From contig NZ_SOBW01000007.1 in NCBI RefSeq assembly GCF_004364975.1, positions 372,001-436,000 of the forward strand: a stretch of DNA of 64,000 nt. Direction: 5' to 3'. Positions 16,139 through 23,383 of this stretch are shown piece after piece. This DNA comes from Gelidibacter sediminis. Lineage in GTDB: Bacteria > Bacteroidota > Bacteroidia > Flavobacteriales > Flavobacteriaceae. The translations under genes were made by a program, and so were the position numbers. Every line of letters starts with the position of its first letter. The first letter of the stretch is position 1. A model generated the notes under the pieces. It was not told the origin of the DNA. It did no database searches and saw only the letters and a program-made list of their open reading frames with translations.

Positions 16139-16950
16139 TGATTAAAAATATAATCGAAACTACCAATTACTTAAAAAGTAAGGGTTTTGACAATCCTGAA
16201 ATAGGCATTATTTTGGGTACTGGGCTAGGACAATTAATCAAAGAAGTAGAAATCCTTCACGAAGTCAGCTATAACCACATTCCTAATTTCCCAACGGCCA
16301 CCGTTGAGTTCCATAAAGGCAAATTAATTTATGGAAACTTAGAAGGTAAGAAAGTAATTGTAATGCAAGGCCGTTTTCATATTTACGAAGGATATTCGCT
16401 ACAAGATGTGACCTATCCGGTACGAATCATGGAAAAATTAGGCATCCATACCTTACTAGTTTCCAATGCATCAGGCGCTATCAATCTCAATTATAAAAAA
16501 GGAGAGTTGATGTTGATTGATGACCATATTAACCTTCAAGGAAGTTCGCCACTTGCTTTTAAAGATGTAGGGCAATTGGGCGAACGTTTTGCAGATATGA
16601 GCGCACCTTACGATGCGGACATTAATTCTAAATTTGAACGTATTGCTGCTGCCCATAATATAACCCTACATAAAGGTGTTTATGCCTCAGTAGTTGGACC
16701 TCAATTGGAGACCAGAGCAGAATACCGAATGTTGAAAATAATTGGTGCTGATGCGGTAGGCATGAGTACAGTTCCAGAAATTATTGTGGCCAACCATTTA
16801 AAATTAAAAGCCGCGGCCGTGTCAGTTTTGACTGATGAATGCGACCCAAACAACCTGAAGCCCGTAGATATCTCTGAGATTATCGCAATGGCGGAAAAAG
16901 CAGAGCCAAACATGATTGTTCTGTTTAAGGAATTGATAAAAAGCTTATAA
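16135..16950 (+). CDS. Purine nucleoside phosphorylase (trimeric type) with adenine-type Asp
   Basis: 271 residues, PNP/MTAP superfamily. The phosphate-binding GTGLGQL is at 28-34, followed by the MQGRFHIYEGY segment, SNASGAINL, SVVGPQLETRAE (purine-binding Glu192) and GMSTVPE. Human PNP has Asn243 in SLITNK, which selects 6-oxopurines. The aligned segment here is SVLTDECDP with Asp234, as in MTA phosphorylase, where Asp contacts the 6-amino group. The enzyme may therefore accept adenosine-type substrates, fitting phosphorolysis of dimethylarsinoyl-deoxyadenosine made by ArsS. Overlap with the upstream glycosyltransferase gene supports a pathway role. Ordinary purine salvage remains possible. 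Confidence 0.9.
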   Translation: MMIKNIIETTNYLKSKGFDNPEIGIILGTGLGQLIKEVEILHEVSYNHIPNFPTATVEFHKGKLIYGNLEGKKVIVMQGRFHIYEGYSLQDVTYPVRIMEKLGIHTLLVSNASGAINLNYKKGELMLIDDHINLQGSSPLAFKDVGQLGERFADMSAPYDADINSKFERIAAAHNITLHKGVYASVVGPQLETRAEYRMLKIIGADAVGMSTVPEIIVANHLKLKAAAVSVLTDECDPNNLKPVDISEIIAMAEKAEPNMIVLFKELIKSL

Positions 16951-16957
16951 TTTTTTT

Positions 16958-16989
16958 AAACCTCTCAGACAAAGTCATCCGGAGGTTTT
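16958..16989 (+). terminator. Weak terminator-like hairpin after the phosphorylase gene
   Basis: AAACCTC at 16958-16964 can pair with GAGGTTT at 16982-16988, followed only by a short T-G stretch. The 17-base loop is long. It may attenuate rather than end transcription before the sterol-desaturase-like gene. Confidence 0.35.
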
Positions 16990-16995
16990 GTGACT

Positions 16996-17883
16996 ATGGA
17001 AAAATACCTCGACATTATTGTAAAATCCTATACGGGTTATTGGAATTATCTCAAATATGAGCTCATTGATATCTACCACTGGGATAACTATTTTTACGGG
17101 CTGATCATCATTTCATTAGTGGTTTGGGGTTTAGAAATTGCATTCCCGTGGCGCAAAAACCAGTCTATTTTTAGAAAAGATTTCTGGTTGGACACGTTTT
17201 ATATGTTCTTCAATTTCTTTTTATTGAATTTAATTGTCCTGATTGCACTTTCCAATACCACAGCTGAGTTTTTTAATGACATCCTCGGTTTCTTTGGATG
17301 GCACGTAGATAGCTTACAAGTTTTTGACGTAGATGAATTACCTCGTTGGTTAGGACTGCTCATCTTTTTCTTAATCACCGATTTTGTGCAGTGGAACACC
17401 CATCGCCTTTTACACCGAGTGCCTTTCCTTTGGAATTTCCATAAAGTCCACCACTCCATTAAAGAAATGGGATTTGCTGGGCATTTGCGTTACCATTGGA
17501 TGGAACCCATCCTCTACAAATCTTTACAATACATACCTATTGCGATAATTGGCGGTTTTGACGCCCAAGATGTGGCCATTGTTTACTTTTTCGCCATCAC
17601 CATCGGACATTTGAATCATGCCAATGTGGGGTGGAACTATGGGCCTTTAAAGTTCATCTTGAACAATCCGAAGATGCATATTTGGCACCATGCTAAAGAA
17701 TTGCCAACCCATTTAAAATACGGTATGAACTACGGACTGACCTTAAGCATCTGGGATTATATTTTTAAAACCGACTATATTCCTCATGATGGCAGAGACA
17801 TTGAATTGGGGTTTGAGGACGATCATAAATTTCCCAAGACTTTTATCAAACAAACCATCTATCTTATTAAAACTGACAAGTAA
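16996..17883 (+). CDS. Sterol desaturase/fatty acid hydroxylase family membrane protein
   Basis: 295 residues from ATG 16996; a GTG at 16990 is also in frame but less likely. There are four to five hydrophobic helices and the three-part di-iron histidine signature of the fatty acid hydroxylase superfamily: HRLLH, then FHKVHH with SIKEMG after it, then the later HLNHAN and MHIWHH boxes. The enzyme is expected to hydroxylate or desaturate a lipid in the inner membrane. Its placement inside the arsenosugar block suggests that the product could be a lipid, but the substrate cannot be read from sequence. The upstream hairpin and the 45-base gap leave operon membership open; the direction is the same. 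Confidence 0.85.
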   Translation: MEKYLDIIVKSYTGYWNYLKYELIDIYHWDNYFYGLIIISLVVWGLEIAFPWRKNQSIFRKDFWLDTFYMFFNFFLLNLIVLIALSNTTAEFFNDILGFFGWHVDSLQVFDVDELPRWLGLLIFFLITDFVQWNTHRLLHRVPFLWNFHKVHHSIKEMGFAGHLRYHWMEPILYKSLQYIPIAIIGGFDAQDVAIVYFFAITIGHLNHANVGWNYGPLKFILNNPKMHIWHHAKELPTHLKYGMNYGLTLSIWDYIFKTDYIPHDGRDIELGFEDDHKFPKTFIKQTIYLIKTDK

Positions 17884-17919
17884 TTTTATATAACCCAAAA
17901 GCATCTAGAACTACACCTC

Positions 17920-18720
17920 ATGAACTACGTTATCACAATTTTGTTTTCAATAATGGTAGTAGTCAATTTGAGCAGTTGCAATTTAACCACAGCAGGCATT
18001 GGAAACCAAGGGCTGACGATTAAAGAAGTGGATGGCAAATTGGTTTCGATAATGCCAAATTCCAATATTAAAGTGGATCACAACGCTTGGGATGTTTTAT
18101 TGAAAAAATATGTCAACGACAAAGGATTTGTCGATTATAAAGAATTTAAAAAGGATCACGATAAACTTAAAGCCTACCTGACCAAACTTTCGGAGACGCC
18201 ACCTAACGCAGAATGGAGCGTTCAGGAATTATTAGCCTATTACATCAACCTGTACAATGCGGCCACGGTGGATTTGATTTTGGATAATTACCCGCTTAAA
18301 AGTATCAAGGACATCAGTCGCCCTTGGGGAAAAGACTTTGTGAAGATTGGGGATAAAGTCGTCTCGCTAAACACTATTGAACATGGTATACTGCGCAAAA
18401 TGAATGAACCGAGAATTCATTTCGCCATCAATTGTGCTTCGATTTCGTGTCCTAAATTACTACGTGATGCCTTTTTGGCAGATAAAATACAGGAGCAGCT
18501 GCAAAAAGCAACAGACGAATTTATCAATAGCAATCAAAATGATATTTCAGAAAATAACCCTAAATTGTCGAAGATATTTGATTTTTATACCTCCGATTTT
18601 AAGCTAAACGGCAAAACTGATTTGATAGGATTTATTAATCAATACAGCCGCATTAAAATCAATCCGAAGGCTAAATACAGCTTTAAGGACTACGATTGGA
18701 GATTGAATGAACAAGACTAA
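17920..18720 (+). CDS. DUF547 domain lipoprotein
   Basis: 266 residues. The signal peptide ends in a lipobox (VVNLSSC, Cys about 20). A DUF547 domain fills residues 50-250, with the typical LLAYYINLYNAATVDLIL, LNTIEHGILRK, RIHFAINCASISCPKL and DWRLNE motifs. The domain has a transglutaminase/cysteine-protease-like layout with conserved His and Cys, but its activity is unknown. DUF547 genes recur beside arsS, rhodanese and GT genes in marine bacteria, so this belongs to the block. Predicted location is lipid-anchored in the periplasm or outer membrane. Confidence 0.88.
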   Translation: MNYVITILFSIMVVVNLSSCNLTTAGIGNQGLTIKEVDGKLVSIMPNSNIKVDHNAWDVLLKKYVNDKGFVDYKEFKKDHDKLKAYLTKLSETPPNAEWSVQELLAYYINLYNAATVDLILDNYPLKSIKDISRPWGKDFVKIGDKVVSLNTIEHGILRKMNEPRIHFAINCASISCPKLLRDAFLADKIQEQLQKATDEFINSNQNDISENNPKLSKIFDFYTSDFKLNGKTDLIGFINQYSRIKINPKAKYSFKDYDWRLNEQD

Positions 18721-18790
18721 TTAAAATTTTCATAGTATTTTGTGGTTAAGCTATTCTATACTATAACGAATTAAGGATGGTTTTCAACTT

Positions 18791-19543
18791 ATGAACTACA
18801 GGATTTCCATCATTATTCCCATTTTAAATGAAGCCGAAACCATAACGAGATTGCTTCAACATATTGTAGCTAATGCATCGGTCGAGTCTATTTCTGAAAT
18901 TATTTTAGTGGATGGCGGAAGCACGGATGAATCTCAGGACGTCATTCAACAGTTTATTTTAGAAGTTACTTCAAACGGCACTACAACACTTCAAAATAGT
19001 GCTGGTTCTAAAATGGACATCCGATTAATTTCATCAGAAAAAGGACGCGCCAAGCAAATGAATAGTGGAGCACAACTTGCAACAGGAGACATTCTCTACT
19101 TTTTACATGCGGATTCCTTTCCTCCGAAACACTTTGACCGCTACATTATTAACGAAGTAAAAAACGGCAATCCTGCTGGTTGTTTTAGAATGCAATTTGA
19201 TAGTACACATTGGTGGTTAAGATTGGCGAGTTGGCTTACGCAATTCAGCTGGCGCGCTTGCAGAGGTGGCGATCAGAGCCAATTTATTACCCGACACCTT
19301 TTTGATGAGATTGGTGGTTACGATGAAAACTACATCATTTATGAAGATAACATCTTGATCAATCAGCTATTTGAGAGGAAGCAATTTGTAGTGATTAATA
19401 AAAAACTCCAAACTTCAGCAAGACGGTATCGCAAACACGGCGTTTGGACATTACAATTCCATTTCTGGATGATCTATATTAAAAAATGGTTTGGTGCTGA
19501 CGCCCAAGAATTGTTGACGTATTATAAAAGACACATTTCCTAG
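18791..19543 (+). CDS. TIGR04283-type family 2 glycosyltransferase
   Basis: 250 residues, GT-A fold. The N-terminal ISIIIPILNEAETI is followed by LVDGGSTDES, RAKQMNSGAQLATGDILYFLHAD (with the metal-binding HAD position) and GGDQSQFI, a motif set specific to the mycofactocin-like/TIGR04283 subgroup. This subgroup is the second glycosyltransferase named for arsenosugar clusters, and together with the DUF2064 protein at 15467 it forms the usual pair. A short hydrophobic C-terminal stretch (FHFWMIYIKKWFG) may contact the membrane. The stop overlaps the convergent phosphoesterase gene by four bases. The sugar donor and acceptor are unknown; glycosylation of an arsenoribose is inferred. Confidence 0.9.
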   Translation: MNYRISIIIPILNEAETITRLLQHIVANASVESISEIILVDGGSTDESQDVIQQFILEVTSNGTTTLQNSAGSKMDIRLISSEKGRAKQMNSGAQLATGDILYFLHADSFPPKHFDRYIINEVKNGNPAGCFRMQFDSTHWWLRLASWLTQFSWRACRGGDQSQFITRHLFDEIGGYDENYIIYEDNILINQLFERKQFVVINKKLQTSARRYRKHGVWTLQFHFWMIYIKKWFGADAQELLTYYKRHIS

Positions 19544-20301
19544 AATTGGTTTCCGAGGATGTCATTTAAGGATTGTTGGTTCCTTCCCCTTTCATCAGGA
19601 TACAATTCCATTAACGCTTTACTTTGATAAATATCTTTTGAATGGATATCCACGGCCGATAATTTACCAAAAAATGCCGCCCCAGTATCCACATTCCAAA
19701 CATTAACAGCATTCATTGGTTCCACTGAATTAAAATTAAGAGTTGGGGTATGCCCAATATAAATTTCGTGATAGTGTTTTAGGCGTTTTGGGAAAAATGC
19801 AGAGTCTTCATCAATACTTTTGTCTACAGTAATGGCCATTTCCCACAAAGTCCGGTCATAATAAAACGTACTCTTAGAATTTTCCTGACTTACACCGTGA
19901 AGCGATGTAAATCCGGCATGAACAAATAACCGATTCTGTTCATCCAAATGATAGTGTTTCATTTGCTCAAAAAATTTAAGATGTACTTGTTTCTTCTCTT
20001 TCGACAGACCCGAATAACTTTCAATCGTCCCTTCTCCACCGTGGTCCAACCAAACTTTAGGCGCCTTGTTGTTCCGAAGCCAAGTTTCACACCACGCATC
20101 ATGATTACCTTTTATAAAGATACAGTCATTGGTCTGTGACAACTCATACAGATATTGGACGGTTTGTGCGGATTCACTCCAGCCATCAACATAATCGCCC
20201 ATAAAAATCAAGCGGTCGTCAGTATTAACTGTTGCAGTTTCCAACAATTCCACTAAGCCTTTTAATCCGCCATGAATATCCCCTATTGCTAGTGTTCTCA
20301 T
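19540..20301 (-). CDS. Metallophosphoesterase (PPP/ApaH-like)
   Basis: 253 residues, calcineurin-like phosphoesterase. Metal-binding motifs are GDIHG (7-11), GDYVDGWSE (about 36-44), GNHDAW (about 61-66), HAGF (about 128-131) and GHTP (about 191-194). It belongs to the serine/threonine protein phosphatase-like group that also includes diadenosine tetraphosphatases. Translated on the minus strand together with the GH113-like gene (stop and start adjoin at 20301). It is convergent with the TIGR04283 gene with a four-base overlap. The substrate is unknown; sugar-phosphate or nucleotide hydrolysis is plausible in this context. Confidence 0.88.
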   Translation of the reverse strand: MRTLAIGDIHGGLKGLVELLETATVNTDDRLIFMGDYVDGWSESAQTVQYLYELSQTNDCIFIKGNHDAWCETWLRNNKAPKVWLDHGGEGTIESYSGLSKEKKQVHLKFFEQMKHYHLDEQNRLFVHAGFTSLHGVSQENSKSTFYYDRTLWEMAITVDKSIDEDSAFFPKRLKHYHEIYIGHTPTLNFNSVEPMNAVNVWNVDTGAAFFGKLSAVDIHSKDIYQSKALMELYPDERGRNQQSLNDILGNQF

Positions 20302-21320
20302 TACCGGTAGTGTTTATAAGTTGTACTTATGATTGCTTCAACAGGTTTGTTTTGCGGTGTAAACTGCGTGTCTTGGTCGCCACCCACATTATTATGGTCA
20401 TGAAACCATTTCCAGATAAATCCTCCTGCAAACCAATCTTCATTCCAATTCTCATCATACAAGGCTTGCATGGCGTTGGATTGCGCTTCCATATTCATTT
20501 CATTCATTTCTCTATCAAAATTCCACGGAGCTTTGGCCGTATAATCCACACTTCGGTAACCGTATTCCGTAAACAATATGGGTTTATGATGACGTTCAGA
20601 TATGGCTTTCAACTGTTTCTTATATGGTTGCCAAGCCGCCTTGCACTCTGCAACGGTTGGGGTTTTCTTATCGCTCAAAGGAAAATAAGCATCAATACCT
20701 ATAAAATCCAGATCTGACCAAAAAGGCGTTCGGTCATACTCATTCCAATTGGCTGCATAGGTAAGCTTCCCTTTGTATATTTCCCTAATATCCTTGATTA
20801 ATTGTTTCCAAAATTGGGGTCTAGCATCAACAAAGTTTTCCAACTCTGTTCCGATGCAAAATATATCAACATTGGTATCTTCCGCAATTTTTGCATACGT
20901 CAGAATAAAATTACGATAAGTATCTTCCAACAGTCTCCAATCTTCTTCGTGCACCATCTTAATGAATCCGGTAAACTCGCCTTTACGCACCCAAATTTGA
21001 GGCTTCATCATTGTTTTTATATGATTCTTTTGAAGAGTTTCGACGTATTGTCTCACACCCTTATCAGTTTCACCAAACCACTGGCGTTCGCTATTAAAGT
21101 TTATTTCTGGATGTGACAATTCGCGGATAAATCCAAAAGGCATCACAGCAGCGTAATTAGCATTAAGCTGCAGCAATGGCGCCATATGCGTATCATCAAC
21201 CGCCACTCTTGAGGCTACAAAACTTACCCCATTGATTTTCTGAGGTTTTTCTACCATAGCACTGCAGGAAGAGAGCAAACATATTAAACTGAAATATAAA
21301 AAATGTAAAACCGATTTCAT
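20301..21320 (-). CDS. GH113-like glycoside hydrolase lipoprotein
   Basis: 339 residues. The lipoprotein signal ends LLSSC (Cys about 19). A TIM-barrel of the GH113 (beta-mannanase) or GTA-like type follows, with the acid/base candidate Glu in FCIGTELENF and the nucleophile candidate Glu in ILFTEYGYRS, and an intervening DFIGIDAYFPL strand. The C-terminal GGFIWKWFHDHNNVGGD segment fits the substrate-binding wall. It is co-transcribed with the phosphoesterase gene that follows at the same boundary. GH113 enzymes act on beta-1,4-mannans; here the position in a glycolipid-type block suggests trimming of a surface glycan, but this is inference. Confidence 0.8.
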   Translation of the reverse strand: MKSVLHFLYFSLICLLSSCSAMVEKPQKINGVSFVASRVAVDDTHMAPLLQLNANYAAVMPFGFIRELSHPEINFNSERQWFGETDKGVRQYVETLQKNHIKTMMKPQIWVRKGEFTGFIKMVHEEDWRLLEDTYRNFILTYAKIAEDTNVDIFCIGTELENFVDARPQFWKQLIKDIREIYKGKLTYAANWNEYDRTPFWSDLDFIGIDAYFPLSDKKTPTVAECKAAWQPYKKQLKAISERHHKPILFTEYGYRSVDYTAKAPWNFDREMNEMNMEAQSNAMQALYDENWNEDWFAGGFIWKWFHDHNNVGGDQDTQFTPQNKPVEAIISTTYKHYR

Positions 21321-21411
21321 TCGTGTTATTTATCCCTAAATTTAAACAAACTCAATTTAAAATATTAAGTTTTGAAAAAAACTACGACAAATCAAGCCTA
21401 AAAGTCACCAT

Positions 21412-22710
21412 ATGGAACACATCGTTATTATCGGCAATGGTATTTCTGGAGTTACAGCAGCCCGTCACATCCGAAAACTATCCGATAAGAAAATCACCAT
21501 TATTTCTGCAGAAACCGAACATTTTTTCTCTCGTACTGCCCTCATGTACATTTATATGGGCCATATGCAATATGAACATACCAAACCTTACGAAGATTCC
21601 TTTTGGAAAAAAAATCGGATAGATTTGAAATTTGGCTTGGTGACCGCCATTGATACGGAGCACAAATCACTTCAATTTGAGAATAACGAAAATCTGCAAT
21701 TCGATAAACTCATCATTGCTACTGGAAGCATCTCCAATAAATTTGGATGGAAAGGTCAAGATTTAAAGAGTGTTATTGGTTTGTATAGCAAACAAGATTT
21801 GGACCAATTGGAAGCTATTGCGCCCAACAATGAGGTTTGTCAACGCGCAGTTGTGGTTGGAGGCGGTTTGATTGGTATTGAATTGGCTGAGATGTTGCAC
21901 TCCCGTAAGATTCCAGTAACGTTTTTAGTGCGGGAAGAAAGCTTTTGGGATGTCGTTTTACCAAGTGGTGAAGCGCAAATGCTTGATAGACATATAAAAA
22001 GTCACGGCATCGATTTACGCTTAAACTCAAATCTAGGCGAAATCACTTCTGATGACCACGGACATGCCAATGGTGTCATCATTGCAGAAACAGGTGAAAC
22101 AATTTCTTGTAATTTGGTTGGATTAACCGCAGGTGTCTCTCCTAATATAACTTTGGTAAAGTCGTCAACTATTGAAACGGACCGTGGCGTGTTGGTCAAT
22201 AGATATTTAGAGACCAATGTTAAAGATGTTTATGCCATTGGCGATTGTGCGCAACAACGCGAACCAATAGGGAATCGGAAACCAATTGAGGCCGTGTGGT
22301 ATACAGGCAGAATGATGGGTGAAGCATTGGCACAAACCATCTGCGGGAATCGGATGGCCTATAATCCTGGACACTGGTTTAATTCCGCCAAGTTTTTTGA
22401 TATTGAATACCAAACTTACGGATGGGTGTTTGCCACGCCTAAAGGTGGCAATGCACATTTTCATTGGAAACATAACGATGACCAAAAATGTATTACCATT
22501 GAATATCAGGAAGCATCCAATATCTTTTTAGGCATCAATACCTTTGGAATCCGCATGCGACACGAGGTGTTTGACCGATGGCTTACAGAACAACGGACGA
22601 CTGATTATGTCATCAAAAATTTAAAAGAAGCCAACTTTGATCCTGAATTTTATAAAACTTTTGAGGATGCGATTATCAGGGCTTATAGTAATCAATTTAA
22701 TATGGCTTAA
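21412..22710 (+). CDS. NAD(P)/FAD-dependent oxidoreductase
   Basis: 432 residues of the pyridine nucleotide-disulfide oxidoreductase class (rubredoxin/NirB-like). An N-terminal FAD site reads IIGNGISGVTAARHIR, a central NAD site reads VVVGGGLIGIELAEML (about residues 145-160), and the second FAD motif is DVYAIGDCAQ (about 270-279). No redox-active CxxC pair is visible, so it is of the non-disulfide type. A C-terminal extension of about 120 residues is unusual and contains a His/Trp-rich stretch. It is divergent from the GH113-like gene and runs toward the polyferredoxin gene, from which a transposase remnant separates it. It probably supplies electrons to that membrane Fe-S protein. Confidence 0.87.
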   Translation: MEHIVIIGNGISGVTAARHIRKLSDKKITIISAETEHFFSRTALMYIYMGHMQYEHTKPYEDSFWKKNRIDLKFGLVTAIDTEHKSLQFENNENLQFDKLIIATGSISNKFGWKGQDLKSVIGLYSKQDLDQLEAIAPNNEVCQRAVVVGGGLIGIELAEMLHSRKIPVTFLVREESFWDVVLPSGEAQMLDRHIKSHGIDLRLNSNLGEITSDDHGHANGVIIAETGETISCNLVGLTAGVSPNITLVKSSTIETDRGVLVNRYLETNVKDVYAIGDCAQQREPIGNRKPIEAVWYTGRMMGEALAQTICGNRMAYNPGHWFNSAKFFDIEYQTYGWVFATPKGGNAHFHWKHNDDQKCITIEYQEASNIFLGINTFGIRMRHEVFDRWLTEQRTTDYVIKNLKEANFDPEFYKTFEDAIIRAYSNQFNMA

Positions 22711-22717
22711 CGATAGA

Positions 22718-22748
22718 GACCTCACAGGTTTTGAAAACCTGTGAGGTC
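22718..22748. repeat. REP-type palindrome, left copy
   Basis: A perfect 15-base inverted repeat around a central G. Each arm contains GACCTCACAGGTTTT. It lies just after the oxidoreductase stop and 22 bases before the transposase remnant. It matches the right copy at 23337. Confidence 0.85.
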
Positions 22749-22770
22749 TTCCAACATCTAAAAAATACGT

Positions 22771-23328
22771 ATGAATTACGAACCTCTCATAGAAGGCAAT
22801 TACTATCATATATATAATTGTGGAAACAATAAAGAGAATATTTTTATTGAAGAAAGAAATTATGCGTATTTTTTGATTTTACTAAAAAAACACGTTCTGC
22901 CTTGTTCAGATGTTTTGGCTTTCTGTCTATTGAAAAACCATTTTCATTTGCTGTTTATTTAAAGGAAAATTTTGAGTCAAAAACAATCTCGCAATGTTAC
23001 TCAAATTTCTTTAACGCGTATGCAAAAGCGATCAACAAGTCATATGATAGAACTGGGTGTTTATTTAAAGAGAGATTTTCAAGAATTAAAATAACTGATG
23101 AAACATATTTAAAATCGTTGATTGTATATATCCACACAAATCCAACACATCACCAATTTACTGATGATTTCAGAGGATAAATATTCTTCTTATAAGTCAA
23201 CTCTATCAAAGCAACCGATATTATTGAATAGAGAATTTGTGCTTAATTTATTTGAGAACAGAGAGAATTTTGAATTTATCCACAACGATAAAGGATTAAG
23301 AATTAAAGAAAGATTTCTTTTAAAATAA
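22771..23328 (+). pseudogene. Decayed REP-associated tyrosine transposase (RAYT, IS200-like)
   Basis: The first segment (from ATG 22771) reads YYHIYNCGNNKENIF and ends at the HUH motif HFHLLF. A +1/-1 shift near 22960 is needed to continue with YLKENFESKTISQ, the catalytic-Tyr segment NAYAKAINKSYDRTG, LFKERFSRIK and YIHTNPTHHQ. A second shift near 23175 restores the end KYSSYKSTLSKQPI to 23328. All landmarks of a Y1-type transposase are therefore present in order but split over three frames, so the gene is inactive. Matching palindromes flank it at 22718-22748 and 23337-23366, the classical arrangement of RAYT with its REP sequences. Confidence 0.88.
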
Positions 23329-23336
23329 CGTCATAA

Positions 23337-23366
23337 GACCTCACAGGTTTCAAAAACCTGTGAGGT
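23337..23366. repeat. REP-type palindrome, right copy
   Basis: Arms of GACCTCACAGGTTT and AAACCTGTGAGGTTT around a short CAA(A) centre, the same sequence as the left copy with small changes. It ends 18 bases before the polyferredoxin ATG, so it could also affect the leader of that transcript. Confidence 0.85.
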
Positions 23367-23383
23367 TTAAAAAAAACCGAACT

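Noticed and set aside
22902-23180. Separate 92-codon gene inside the transposase region
   Set aside because: Its sequence is the middle part of the split RAYT, continuing the HUH segment after a frameshift.
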